Assembly: GCA_019118325.1 (NCBI GenBank)
Contig: DWZE01000068.1
Coordinates: 1 to 36,375, forward strand
Length of the DNA stretch: 36,375 nt
Origin: Candidatus Bacteroides intestinavium
GTDB taxonomy: Bacteria > Bacteroidota > Bacteroidia > Bacteroidales > Bacteroidaceae
Reading direction: 5' to 3'
This document shows positions 27,125 through 35,774 of the stretch, in pieces. Both the position numbers and the translations under genes were made by a program. The first letter of the stretch is position 1. Every line of letters starts with the position of its first letter. The notes under the pieces were generated by a model. It had not been told where the DNA came from. It searched no databases and saw nothing but the letters and a program-made list of their open reading frames with translations.

Positions 27125-27721
27125 ATGGAAAAGAATATCACTTTTGCGCCGAATGTCCTGTTGATGGATACGGCATTCATTAACGAAACCGTATATAAGT
27201 CCCGTTACTTCCTGTCCCGCCGCCTGGAGCGTGTGTTGCCCGAGACCGATTTGATCGATTGGCTGATTTGTCTGGGATTGGATGGAGGCCTGCGCGGGAT
27301 GCAGAACGAGATGCAGATCCTGTTGGTGGCCGATGAGGCGGTCCATACGCTGAAAGACTGTACACCGGCTTCGCTCGCAGAACTGGATGGCAAGGCCTGC
27401 CGGACTTCGTTGGGAGAGTTCTCCTTTGCGGTGGTGCCCTCGGCAGGCTTGGTATCGAGGTCGAAGTTGTATAACGAACTGGTACAGCTGGCCCTTGATG
27501 CCAAGGAGGTGAATCGGTTGATGTTGGTGCCGCATTTCCATGAATATGGCGAGGATCTGGTGAAAACTTTGCGGGACTTTTGCGAGGAAAAAGAAGAGGA
27601 GATGGCAGGGAAAGCCATTTGTTTTCTGATGGAGGAGACAAGCGAATCCCTGCCTTGCGAGGTTGATTTGGCTACTTTTTCGCTGATGCACATTTGGGGG
27701 ATTGCTCCTGAAGATTTGTAA
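27125..27721 (+). CDS. Conserved hypothetical protein, 198 aa
   Basis: I do not recognise a characterised family. The protein is soluble, without signal peptide or membrane segment, and mixed alpha/beta in appearance. It has an N-terminal FAPNVLLMDTAFINETVYKS, a middle stretch SLGEFSFAVVPSAGLVSRSK and an acidic helical stretch (EEKEEEMAGKAI). It ends in LMHIWGIAPEDL. It has its own consensus promoter within the repeat element. The next gene's -33 box lies over its last codons. Codon use looks like that of its neighbours, so it is likely a real chromosomal gene of Bacteroidales. Confidence 0.75.
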   Translation: MEKNITFAPNVLLMDTAFINETVYKSRYFLSRRLERVLPETDLIDWLICLGLDGGLRGMQNEMQILLVADEAVHTLKDCTPASLAELDGKACRTSLGEFSFAVVPSAGLVSRSKLYNELVQLALDAKEVNRLMLVPHFHEYGEDLVKTLRDFCEEKEEEMAGKAICFLMEETSESLPCEVDLATFSLMHIWGIAPEDL

Positions 27722-27745
27722 ATCCGCTGAAAAACCGTACCTTTG
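27715..27745 (+). promoter_or_regulatory. Promoter of the YeiH-family exporter gene
   Basis: -33 TTTG (27715-27718, over the last codons of the upstream gene) and -7 TACCTTTG (27738-27745) are separated by 19 bp, a consensus match. The expected start is near 27752, about 38 nt before the ATG. Confidence 0.8.
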
Positions 27746-27789
27746 CGGCCTCAAAATCGGGATTATCGCACTATTTTAATACTCTCTCA

Positions 27790-28785
27790 ATGACTATCAA
27801 ACAAAATCTGCTGCAAGCGAATCGTAAGTCTGTTTATGTAGGCATTCTGGCCGTGCTTTTTGTCTGCCTGATGCTGGACTATGTGCCCGGCGTGGCTTCC
27901 TATGTTTCGTGGGTTACTCCTCCTGTCGCCTTGTTTTTAGGGCTGGCCTTCGCACTGCTCTGTGGGCAGGCCCATCCCAAGTTCAACAAGAAAATGTCCA
28001 AGTATCTGCTTCAATATTCGGTGGTAGGATTAGGGTTCGGCATGAACCTGCATGCTTCGCTGGCTTCCGGCAAGGAAGGCATGGAGTTTACCATATTGTC
28101 GGTGATTGGCACGCTGGTTATCGGTTGGTTCATCGGACGCAAATGTCTGAAGGTAGACCGCAATACGTCCTACCTCATCTCCTCCGGTACCGCTATCTGT
28201 GGCGGTAGTGCCATTGCCGCCGTCGGTCCGGTATTGAAGGCCAAGGATGAGGAGATGTCCGTGGCTTTGGGCACCATTTTCATACTCAATGCCATTGCCC
28301 TTTTCATCTTCCCGGTCATTGGTCACGCCTTGAACATGGGACAGCACGAGTTCGGCACGTGGGCGGCTATCGCCATCCATGACACGAGCTCGGTGGTGGG
28401 AGCCGGCGCGGCCTATGGGGAAGAGGCTTTGCAGGTGGCTACCACCATCAAGCTGACGCGTGCCTTGTGGATTATTCCTTTGGCTATTGCTACTTCCTTC
28501 ATCTTCAAGAGCAAGGGTAAGAAAATCAGCATACCTTGGTTCATCTTCTTTTTTGTCCTGGCCATGGTGTTCAATACATACGTGCTGGACCGCACGGAAA
28601 CGGGCGTGATGGTGGGTAACTTCATCAATGATTTTGCCCGCAAGATGTTGACCATTACGCTGTTCTTCATCGGTGCATCCCTGTCGCGCGATGTCCTGAG
28701 GGCAGTAGGCCTTAAGCCGCTGGTGCAAGGCGTCCTGCTCTGGGTCGTCATCAGTGTGGCTACGCTGGCTTATATCTATTTGTGA
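27790..28785 (+). CDS. YeiH/UPF0324 family putative sulfate exporter
   Basis: 331 aa integral membrane protein with about nine or ten helices. Diagnostic segments are QYSVVGLGFGMNLHAS, SYLISSGTAICGGSAIAAVGP and WAAIAIHDTSSVVGAGAAYG, all characteristic of the Cons_hypoth698/YeiH family. The C-terminus has FFIGASLSRDVLRAVGLKPL. Members are labelled sulfate or sulfite-related exporters, but few are characterised. It has its own promoter and converges with the AraC gene across only 25 bp. Confidence 0.88.
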   Translation: MTIKQNLLQANRKSVYVGILAVLFVCLMLDYVPGVASYVSWVTPPVALFLGLAFALLCGQAHPKFNKKMSKYLLQYSVVGLGFGMNLHASLASGKEGMEFTILSVIGTLVIGWFIGRKCLKVDRNTSYLISSGTAICGGSAIAAVGPVLKAKDEEMSVALGTIFILNAIALFIFPVIGHALNMGQHEFGTWAAIAIHDTSSVVGAGAAYGEEALQVATTIKLTRALWIIPLAIATSFIFKSKGKKISIPWFIFFFVLAMVFNTYVLDRTETGVMVGNFINDFARKMLTITLFFIGASLSRDVLRAVGLKPLVQGVLLWVVISVATLAYIYL

Positions 28786-28810
28786 GGAAAGCGCACGGAC
28801 TTATCCGTTT

Positions 28811-29707
28811 TCATTCTGTGGCACCACCCCTTTCCCGAACTGTTTTTTCCCGATAGCTCTTGGGCGACATGCCCCGGTGTTTCCGTACGTATTTTCCGAA
28901 GAAAGACAGGTTGGGGAACTCCAGTTCGCATGCGATTTCCTTGATGCTTTTAGAGGTATGTAGCATCAGGTAGTCGATGTCTTTCAGTACATAACGGTCG
29001 ATGATGTCCGATGCGGATTCGTTTCCTGCCTTCCGGCACACCGTCGAGAGGTATTTGGGCGTGACGTGCAGCTGGTCTGCATACCAGATTACCATGCGTG
29101 GCTTGGGGTAGGACGACTCTATCAGTTCGATGAACTGCCTGAAGAGGTTCTCGCCCGCGCTGAACGGGCGCGGCTTGCTCTGCCGGATGACCCTGTTCAG
29201 CGCAGCCTTCATGTCGTAGAAGAAAGCCAGCATCAGCGTGTCTATGACTTTCTTCTGCATCGGCGAGGCTTGCTGGATTTTGGTGTAGAGCAATTCATAG
29301 TATTGGCAGAACACCTTGGCCTCTTCGGGCAGCAGGCTGCACACCGGATTCTGCTCAAACATGAACTTGATGTCCAAACTTTGTCTGGCCATGGGCATGG
29401 TCCGTTGCATGAAGCCGGTCGATACCAAGATGAAATAGCCTTTGAAGTCAAGGCTTACCAATCCTTTCTCTACTATATTATAAGGCTGGCAGACAAAGAG
29501 GTCGTTTTTCTGGACCTCGTAGCTGTTGCCGTTGATGTTGGCTATGCCTTTCCCTTCCCGTACCAATCCTATGATATAAATCTCCAATTGAATCGGGCTG
29601 TGGGAGGGCAAATTATGCAGGCTTGTGAAAAATGCCAGTTCGCCGTCGTTATAAATGGCATTCTGGGCCTCCGGTGAGGCCAGGTTTCCTTTCTTCAGGT
29701 GGTCCAT
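28811..29707 (-). CDS. AraC family transcriptional regulator
   Basis: 298 aa from the ATG at 29707 (MDHLKKGNLASPE); a TTG at 29713 would add two residues and is less likely. The N-terminal sensor is cupin-like (about 20-130, IIGLVREGKGIANINGNSYEVQKNDLFVCQPYN), as in many AraC/XylS proteins that bind small ligands. The C-terminal double HTH covers about 190-290 (YADQLHVTPKYLSTVCRKAGNESASDIIDRY; SIKEIACELEFPNLSFFGKYVRKHRGMSPKSYR). It is divergent from the RND efflux operon, with a palindrome-rich spacer, which makes it the likely regulator of that operon. Confidence 0.9.
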   Translation of the reverse strand: MDHLKKGNLASPEAQNAIYNDGELAFFTSLHNLPSHSPIQLEIYIIGLVREGKGIANINGNSYEVQKNDLFVCQPYNIVEKGLVSLDFKGYFILVSTGFMQRTMPMARQSLDIKFMFEQNPVCSLLPEEAKVFCQYYELLYTKIQQASPMQKKVIDTLMLAFFYDMKAALNRVIRQSKPRPFSAGENLFRQFIELIESSYPKPRMVIWYADQLHVTPKYLSTVCRKAGNESASDIIDRYVLKDIDYLMLHTSKSIKEIACELEFPNLSFFGKYVRKHRGMSPKSYREKTVRERGGATE

Positions 29708-29790
29708 AAGCAAGTGTTTTGGTTGTTAACTGTTCTTTTTGCCTGCAAAATAACGGTTTCATCGCGATAATCCGCTTCTCCGATGGGAAT

Positions 29791-29855
29791 ATATACTGTT
29801 CCAAAGGTAATATCTGCGCGGCGCAGACGAAAATGGAACATTTTTGAGGGTATAT
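29791..29855. promoter_or_regulatory. Candidate operator: nested dyads in the divergent spacer
   Basis: A 15-bp palindrome TCTGCGCGGCGCAGA (29813-29827) sits at the centre of a wider inverted repeat TGTTCCA (29798-29804) / TGGAACA (29834-29840). An ATATAC / GTATAT pair (29791-29796 / 29850-29855) lies outside. It covers the -33 to -7 region of the AraC gene promoter and lies about 30-90 bp upstream of the likely efflux operon start. Confidence 0.55.
29802..29832 (-). promoter_or_regulatory. Promoter of the AraC regulator gene
   Basis: On the minus strand, the -7 box TACCTTTG is at 29809-29802. A TTTC, one base off the -33 TTTG, lies at 29832-29829 with about 19 bp between. The expected start near 29795 gives a leader of about 88 nt. 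The box lies inside the large palindrome, so a protein bound there would compete with polymerase. Confidence 0.65.
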
Positions 29856-29883
29856 GAAGAGCCTAAATAGACCAAAAACCTTG

Positions 29884-29891
29884 TTCTTTTG
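29884..29891 (+). promoter_or_regulatory. Weak -7 box of the RND efflux operon
   Basis: TTCTTTTG differs from TAnnTTTG at one base and sits 25 bp before the ATG at 29916. No -33 TTTG is seen at the right spacing, in keeping with a promoter that needs an activator. Confidence 0.45.
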
Positions 29892-29915
29892 CACCGGATT
29901 AATAAACGAATAACG

Positions 29916-30962
29916 ATGAAACGGAAACAATTTTCAAGTGTATGGTTCTCCCTGCTTGTACTCTTGGGAGGATGTCAGGACGGGCAGGAGCAGGTGAATG
30001 AGCTTCAGCCAGTCAACGTAAAGACCATGACCGTCGTCCGGGGTACTCCATCGGACGGGGGCCGCTACTCGGGAACCGTGGAGGAGCAAAATGGAACACC
30101 GCTCAGCTTCTCTGTGGCGGGGACGGTGCAGGCTGTCCACGTACGTCTGGGGCAGCGTGTGGCCGCCGGGCAATTGATAGCTACGCTCGACGATGCCTCG
30201 TTGCGCAACAGCCATGTCGCCGCCCAAGCCGCGCTGAAACAGGCCGAAGACGCCTATCGCCGCATGAAGGAGCTGCACGACAAAGGCAGCCTGCCCGACA
30301 TCAAGTGGGTGGAGGTGCAGAGCCAGGTGGAGCAAGCCCGCTCCGTGGAGCAGATTGCCGCCAAGAACCTGCGTGACTGTCGCCTCTACGCTCCTTACGA
30401 TGGTGTGATTGCCGCGAAAAACGTCGAGGTGGGGCAGAACGTGGTGCCCGGCCTGTCCGTTGCCCAACTGGTGAGCACCTCCGTGCTGAACGTCAAGATA
30501 GCCGTGCCCGAGACGGAGATTGCCTCCGTGGCCGTCGGGCAGTCCGCCTACATCACGGTGCAGGCCTTGGGAAACCGGTCGTTCAAGGGCAGCGTCGTAG
30601 AGAAGGGCGTGGTGGCCAATCCGCTCTCGCGCTCATACGAGGTGAAGTTGCGGGTGCAGGAAGCCTGCGCGGACCTGATGCCCGGCATGGTGACCGAAGT
30701 GCGCTTCTGCCCTGCTGCCGAGGCGGAAGAGGGTTGCGTCATCCCCGCTCGTATCGTGCAGCTGGACGAACGGAACCAGTCGTTTGTCTGGATGGTGACG
30801 CACGGCAAAGCCCATAAGGCGGTCATCCAACCGGGCGAATATACGGCCGACGGCGTCACGGTGCTGTCCGGACTCTCGGCCGGAGACGAGGTCATCGTGG
30901 AGGGGCAGCAGAAGGTGTGCAACGGCACTCCCGTAATCCTGGAAGATGAGGACAAGAAATAA
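29916..30962 (+). CDS. RND efflux periplasmic adaptor (membrane fusion protein)
   Basis: 348 aa lipoprotein. The ATG at 29916 opens MKRKQFSSVWFSLLVLLGGC, with lipobox Cys at residue 20; the in-frame ATG at 29889 lies over the promoter region and is rejected. Order: barrel-sandwich half motif GTVQAVHVRLGQRVAAGQLI, a helical hairpin (about 95-155, LKQAEDAYRRMKELHDKGS), second lipoyl half LYAPYDGVIAAKNVEVGQNV, then beta-barrel and membrane-proximal domains. It links the inner-membrane pump to the TolC-type channel. Its stop is 25 bp from the permease ATG, so the two are co-transcribed. Confidence 0.93.
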   Translation: MKRKQFSSVWFSLLVLLGGCQDGQEQVNELQPVNVKTMTVVRGTPSDGGRYSGTVEEQNGTPLSFSVAGTVQAVHVRLGQRVAAGQLIATLDDASLRNSHVAAQAALKQAEDAYRRMKELHDKGSLPDIKWVEVQSQVEQARSVEQIAAKNLRDCRLYAPYDGVIAAKNVEVGQNVVPGLSVAQLVSTSVLNVKIAVPETEIASVAVGQSAYITVQALGNRSFKGSVVEKGVVANPLSRSYEVKLRVQEACADLMPGMVTEVRFCPAAEAEEGCVIPARIVQLDERNQSFVWMVTHGKAHKAVIQPGEYTADGVTVLSGLSAGDEVIVEGQQKVCNGTPVILEDEDKK

Positions 30963-30987
30963 CCTGAACCAAAGACTATTCATCATC

Positions 30988-33900
30988 ATGGAAAAGAACA
31001 AGAAACGTAACTTTGTGGAATGGGCGATGCACTACCGCCAGATTGTCATCTTGGTGGTGACCTGCCTCGTCGCCTTCGGCATCTACAGCCTGCCGCAAAT
31101 GCGGAAGAACGAGTTCCCCGACTTTACCGTGCGCCAGGGAATCGTGGTGGCGGTAGCTCCCGGCAACACGGCGCAGGAGATGGTGGAGCAGGTGACCAAG
31201 CCGCTCGAAGAATACATCTTTACTTATAAGGAGGTGAAGAAGGAAAAGACCTTCTCGAAGAGCCGCGACGGCATCGTCTACATACAGGTGGAGCTGAACG
31301 ACGACCTGACCAACAAGGACGAGTTCTGGAGCAAGTTCAAGCACGGCGTGTCGCAGTTCAAGGCACAGCTGCCCCCGAACGTGCTGGCCGTGGTGGTGCA
31401 GGACGACTTCGGCGACACTTCCGCCCTGCTGATTACGATGGAGAGCGAGGACAAGACCTACCGTGAGCTGGACGACTACATGGACCTGCTGCAAAGCCGC
31501 CTGCGCCGCATCCCCGCCGTGGGACGCATGACCGTGAGCGGGATGCAGAACGAGCAGATTTCCGTCTACCTCGACCACGACCGCCTCTCGAAGTACGGGC
31601 TGAACGAACAGACGCTGGCCCTCAGCCTGATGCAGAAGGGGTTCACCACCAGCGGCGGGCGTGTGAAGGACGGCACGATGGTGTCGCCCATCTACGTCAG
31701 CCGTTCGCTCAACACCGTGCGCGACGTGCAGGAGCAGATTGTCTATGCCGACCCGCAGGGCAACGTCGTCCGCCTGAAGGACGTGGCCCGCGTGGTGCGC
31801 GAATATCCCGACCCCGACAGCTACATTACCAACAACGGGCGCAAGTGCCTCCTGCTCTCCGTCGAGATGAAGAAGGGGCAGAACATCGTGGCGATGGGCG
31901 AGGAGGTGAACCAGGTGTTGGCCGAGTTCCAGCCGGAGTTGCCCGCCGATGTCACCCTGTTCCGCATCACCGACCAGCCGAAGGTGGTGGACGACAGCGT
32001 GTCCAACTTCCTGCACGAACTCATCATCGCCATCGTGGCCGTGGTCATCGTGGTGATGCTCCTGCTGCCCTTGCGTGTGGCCTTGGTGGCCGCATCGACC
32101 ATCCCGATTACCATATTCATATCCCTCGGGCTGTTCTACGCCTTCGGCATTGAGCTGAACACCGTGACCTTGGCCGGACTGATTGTAACGCTGGGCATGA
32201 TTGTGGACAATAGCATCGTCATCATCGACAGTTACCTGGAGAAGTTGGGCGAAGGGATGTCGCGCTGGCACGCCTCCATCCAGAGCACCACGCACTTCCT
32301 CAAGTCCATCTTCTCTGCCACGCTGGCCATCAGCATCACGTTCTTCCCCTTCCTGGCAACGTGTACGGGCATGATACACGATTTCCTGCTGCACTTCCCG
32401 TGGGGCATCACCATCGTGCTGGCCGTGTCGTTGCTCGTGGCCACGCTGCTCGTGCCCTTCATGCAATTCTGGTTCATACGCAAGCCGATGGAGGTGAAGG
32501 AGCAAGGCGGCAAAAAGGCTTTCTCCTTCCTCGACCTCTTGCAGAAGTATTATAACCGCCTGTTCGGCTGCTGCTTCGCCCATCCCAAGATTACGGTAGC
32601 GGTTGGCTTGGTATTTGTCATCATCGGCGGGGTTATGCTCTCCCGTCTGCCCCAGCGCATGCTTCCTGTGGCCGACCGTAACCAGTTTGCTGTGGAAATC
32701 ACCCTGCCTACGGGCACGGACGTAGATGTGACGGCACAAGTTGCCGACAGCCTGGAACATATCCTGCGCCAAGACCCGCGCGTGGTGAGCGTGGCTTCCT
32801 TCAAGGGATGTGCTTCGCCCCGCTTCCAGACTTCGTATGCTCCGCAGATAGCAGGAACCAATTATGCACAGTTCATCGTGAACACGACAGGAGTGGAAGC
32901 TACGGAAGAACTGCTGGATGAATATACGCCTGAATATACCGACTACTTCCCCGGTGCCCGCGTGCGCTTCAAGCAGCTCAGCTATAGCGATGCGGTCTAT
33001 CCCGTCGAGGTACGTCTTTCGGGCGAAGACCTGGAGGCTATCAAGCATGATGCACGGAAGATAGAAGAGCGGTTGCACGGGATGGACGGCCTGCTACTGG
33101 TGCAGACTGACTTCAACGAGCCGTTGCCCGCCGTTGATATTCGGCTGAAAGAAGATGAAGCCACTCGCCTTGGGGTGACCAACTTGGAGCTGGAGTCGAC
33201 TCTCAGTATGCGTTATGGCGACGGGTTGGCGATAGCCAACGTGTGGGAAGGAGACTATAATATCCCAGTCATGCTGAAGAGCACGCAGGCAGACCATGCC
33301 CGGCCCACTGAGCTGAACGACGAGTTGGTGCCCGTCAGTGCCGGACTGGCCGACGTGCCTTTGCGCCAGGTGGCCGACGTGGTGCCTGCATGGAAAGAAG
33401 GGCAGATTGTGCAGCGCAACGGCATCTATACCGCCAGCGTGCAGGCCGACCTGGCACGGAGCGAGAATGCCATGCAGATGACTGCCCGTATCCGGGAAGA
33501 GCTGAAGGATTTCCCGCTTTCGCCGGGCGTCACACTGACCTACGGAGGCGAACAGGGGAAAACGGATGAACAGATGCCTCAGATTATGGGTGGGCTGATG
33601 CTGGCCGCCGCCATCATCTTCTTTATCCTGCTGGCGCACTTCCGCAAGATCAGTATCGCCCTGCTCATCTTCGGCAGCCTGGCACTCTGCCTGTTCGGCA
33701 CCGCCTTCGGTGTATGGATTCAGGGTGTGGAATTCGGCGTGACCGCCATCTTGGGCGTAGTAAGCCTCATGGGTATCATCGTGCGCAACGGTATCATCAT
33801 GATAGACTATGCCGAGGAATTGCGCGCCACGGAGCACATGACTGCCGAGCAAGCCATCTACCACTCCGCCCTGCGCCGTATGCGCCCCATCTTCCTCACG

Positions 33901-34098
33901 TCGGCTGCAGCCTCGATGGGCGTTATCCCGATGATATTGTGCAAGTCAAGCCTATGGATGCCTATGGGCACGGTCATCTGCTACGGCACGCTTATCACCA
34001 TGATTTTCCTGCTTACCGTCCTGCCGTGCATGTACCTGCTCACCTTCCGGGGCAGTACGGAGCGGCGCGCTAAGTGGGATGCCTTGGAGCAGCAATAA
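30988..34098 (+). CDS. RND efflux permease (AcrB/HAE-like)
   Basis: 1036 aa, full length, started at the ATG at 30988 (MEKNKKRNFVEWAMHYR). Twelve membrane helices and two large periplasmic loops are expected. TM1 ends in the LPQMRKNEFPDF signature. In TM4 the proton-relay pair reads D407-N408 (GMIVDNSIVIIDSY), where AcrB has two Asp. In TM10 the position of the usual Lys is Arg (R933 in IVRNGIIMIDYA). Such variants occur in divergent RND branches, so the pump is probably active, but its substrates are unknown. The first half (to about 32560) is visibly richer in G/C-ending codons than the second. It is followed by a repeat-rich 323-bp gap before the TolC gene. Confidence 0.93.
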   Translation: MEKNKKRNFVEWAMHYRQIVILVVTCLVAFGIYSLPQMRKNEFPDFTVRQGIVVAVAPGNTAQEMVEQVTKPLEEYIFTYKEVKKEKTFSKSRDGIVYIQVELNDDLTNKDEFWSKFKHGVSQFKAQLPPNVLAVVVQDDFGDTSALLITMESEDKTYRELDDYMDLLQSRLRRIPAVGRMTVSGMQNEQISVYLDHDRLSKYGLNEQTLALSLMQKGFTTSGGRVKDGTMVSPIYVSRSLNTVRDVQEQIVYADPQGNVVRLKDVARVVREYPDPDSYITNNGRKCLLLSVEMKKGQNIVAMGEEVNQVLAEFQPELPADVTLFRITDQPKVVDDSVSNFLHELIIAIVAVVIVVMLLLPLRVALVAASTIPITIFISLGLFYAFGIELNTVTLAGLIVTLGMIVDNSIVIIDSYLEKLGEGMSRWHASIQSTTHFLKSIFSATLAISITFFPFLATCTGMIHDFLLHFPWGITIVLAVSLLVATLLVPFMQFWFIRKPMEVKEQGGKKAFSFLDLLQKYYNRLFGCCFAHPKITVAVGLVFVIIGGVMLSRLPQRMLPVADRNQFAVEITLPTGTDVDVTAQVADSLEHILRQDPRVVSVASFKGCASPRFQTSYAPQIAGTNYAQFIVNTTGVEATEELLDEYTPEYTDYFPGARVRFKQLSYSDAVYPVEVRLSGEDLEAIKHDARKIEERLHGMDGLLLVQTDFNEPLPAVDIRLKEDEATRLGVTNLELESTLSMRYGDGLAIANVWEGDYNIPVMLKSTQADHARPTELNDELVPVSAGLADVPLRQVADVVPAWKEGQIVQRNGIYTASVQADLARSENAMQMTARIREELKDFPLSPGVTLTYGGEQGKTDEQMPQIMGGLMLAAAIIFFILLAHFRKISIALLIFGSLALCLFGTAFGVWIQGVEFGVTAILGVVSLMGIIVRNGIIMIDYAEELRATEHMTAEQAIYHSALRRMRPIFLTSAAASMGVIPMILCKSSLWMPMGTVICYGTLITMIFLLTVLPCMYLLTFRGSTERRAKWDALEQQ

Positions 34099-34168
34099 TA
34101 CCCTTGTTAGGGTGTCATTGATACCCCATGCATGGGTGTTGATGATACCTCATGCATGGGGTCGGATA
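34098..34168. repeat. Period-24 palindromic repeat, three units
   Basis: Three dyads lie with centres at about 34106.5, 34130.5 and 34154.5, exactly 24 bp apart. They are ACCCT-TGTT-AGGGT (34100-34113), CCCATGCATGGG (34125-34136) and a CATGCATG-centred copy (34151-34158). Each unit begins ATACC. The first overlaps the permease stop codon. They may form a run of hairpins in the mRNA between permease and TolC genes. Confidence 0.75.
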
Positions 34169-34421
34169 CACCATATATGATATAGAATACAGAGGATGTA
34201 TCATAATGACAAACAGCTATCATTAGCTTCGCTCAAAACATCTTTTGACTATTTTATTAAGGTATAGTCTGTCATGTTGAGCGGAGCGAAGCGAAGTCGA
34301 AACATCTCACTTAACCAATCTTGAGATTCCTCGGCTACGCTCGGAATGACAGAATGATAGGTAATCTCTATTTCGGCATACCCTCTTATATAGAATACAG
34401 GAACAGAAATTATATTGAAAG
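34099..34421. other. Gap between permease and TolC genes
   Basis: 323 bp without a gene. It holds the period-24 palindromes, a 13-bp direct repeat pair and the inverted repeat 34269-34352. No convincing TAnnTTTG promoter was seen just upstream of the TolC gene, so it may rely on readthrough. Confidence 0.6.
34180..34400. repeat. Direct-repeat-flanked segment with internal inverted repeat
   Basis: ATATAGAATACAG occurs at 34180-34192 and again at 34388-34400. Within the 195 bp between them, CTGTCATGTTGAGCGGAGCG (from 34269) is partly complementary to the stretch ending TCGGAATGACAG (34352). Together these form an imperfect hairpin of about 84 bp. The gagcgaagc / gaatgacag words are of the type seen in dispersed palindromic elements of many bacteria. 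Confidence 0.6.
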
Positions 34422-35705
34422 ATGAAACATACAAGTAAATGCTTTTTATGGGCTTTGGCATGGAGCTGTACGATTGCCCCGCTGGCCGCCCAACAGGTTT
34501 ACACGCTGGACGAATGCATAGAAAACGCCTTGCACAACAACGCCCGCATACAGAACGCAAAGAACGACCTCGGCATGGCCGAACAGCAGCGGCAGGCCGC
34601 CTTCACCAAGTATTTCCCCACCGTCAGTGCTACCGGCATGGGCTTCATGGCGGACAAGGACCTGCTGCGGATGGACGTTGCCCCCGGCATGAGCATGAAG
34701 CTGCTGAAGAACGGGTTGATGGGCGGCGTCAATGCCTCGCTGCCCCTCTTTGCCGGAGGCCAGATTGTGCAGGGCAACCAATTGGCCAAGGTGAACGTGG
34801 AGAAATACCGCCTCCTGGGCCGTCAGGCCGAGAACGAGGTGCGCCTCACCGCCGAGCAGTACTTCTGGCAGGTGGCCATGCTGAAGGAGAAGCTCCGCAC
34901 CCTCGGCGTGGTGGAGTCGCAGTTGGCCGAGATACACAAGGACGTGGACGCAGCCGTCAGTGCCGGCATCACCAACCGCAACGACCTGCTCCAGGTGCAG
35001 CTGCGGCAGAACGACACCCGCAGCACGCGCATCAACGTAGAGAATGCCCTCGCCCTGTCGCGCCGCCTGCTGGCACAGTACATCGGCACGCCCGGCGACA
35101 GCGTGGATGTCGCCTTCCAGGTGGCCGACTCGCTGCCCCCTTCGCCCCTCGACCTCTACCGTGCGCCGGAGTACTCGCTCGTCCTCACGCCGGAGTACAA
35201 CCTGCTGCAGGCCCAGCTGAAAGCATCGCGGATAGAACGGAAGATGAGTGTGGGGCGCAACCTCCCGACAGTGGCCATCGGCGGCGGCTTCATGCACGAC
35301 AACCTGTCCGACCGCAACAAGCCTTTCTGGATGGGCTTTGCCACCGTCAGCATCCCCCTGAGCGGCTGGTGGGAGGGCAGCCACGACATGAAGCGTGCCC
35401 GCCTGGCCGTGCGCAACAACGAAAACAGCCTGCGCGACGGCAGCGAGCTGCTGGTCATCAATATGCAGAACACGTGGAACGCCATGACCGACGCCTACAA
35501 GCAGGTGCAGATAGCCATCGAGTCCATCGGCCAGGCTGCGGAGAACCTCCGCCTGCAGACCGACTATTACCATGCCGGCACCTGCACCATGAGCGACCTG
35601 CTGGAGGCGCAAAGCCTCTACCAGCAGAGCCGCGACCGCTACGTGGAGAGCTATGCGCAGTATGAGGTGAAGAAGCGGGAGTATTTGCAGGCTACGGGGA
35701 GGTAA
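34422..35705 (+). CDS. TolC family outer-membrane efflux channel
   Basis: 427 aa with a signal peptide (MKHTSKCFLWALAWSCTIAPLAAQ). The start of the mature protein, QVYTLDECIENALHNNARIQ, is typical of OEP/TolC proteins. Two repeats of the long helical hairpin are visible (about 45-205 and 240-420), with QQRQAAFTKYFPTVSATG in the first and YLQATGR at the end. It supplies the outer-membrane exit for the adaptor and permease encoded upstream. A rho-independent terminator 40 bp downstream closes the operon. Confidence 0.92.
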   Translation: MKHTSKCFLWALAWSCTIAPLAAQQVYTLDECIENALHNNARIQNAKNDLGMAEQQRQAAFTKYFPTVSATGMGFMADKDLLRMDVAPGMSMKLLKNGLMGGVNASLPLFAGGQIVQGNQLAKVNVEKYRLLGRQAENEVRLTAEQYFWQVAMLKEKLRTLGVVESQLAEIHKDVDAAVSAGITNRNDLLQVQLRQNDTRSTRINVENALALSRRLLAQYIGTPGDSVDVAFQVADSLPPSPLDLYRAPEYSLVLTPEYNLLQAQLKASRIERKMSVGRNLPTVAIGGGFMHDNLSDRNKPFWMGFATVSIPLSGWWEGSHDMKRARLAVRNNENSLRDGSELLVINMQNTWNAMTDAYKQVQIAIESIGQAAENLRLQTDYYHAGTCTMSDLLEAQSLYQQSRDRYVESYAQYEVKKREYLQATGR

Positions 35706-35743
35706 CGGCATTGATTGTGATGACCCATATTAGGGAATGACTG

Positions 35744-35774
35744 ATCTCGGTCTGGGGAAGGCCGGGATTTTTTT
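35744..35774 (+). terminator. Rho-independent terminator of the efflux operon
   Basis: ATCTCGGTCT (35744-35753) pairs with AGGCCGGGAT (35759-35768), ten base pairs including two G-U, around loop GGGGA. It is followed directly by a run of T to 35774. Confidence 0.9.

Noticed and set aside
30976..33078. 700-aa open frame on the minus strand
   Set aside because: It is antisense to the RND permease, His- and Gln-rich with no domain, a shadow of GC-rich codons.
34439..35665. 408-aa open frame overlapping the TolC gene in another frame
   Set aside because: Composition is dominated by R, G, P and H as expected of an out-of-frame reading; the TolC frame has a signal peptide and family motifs.
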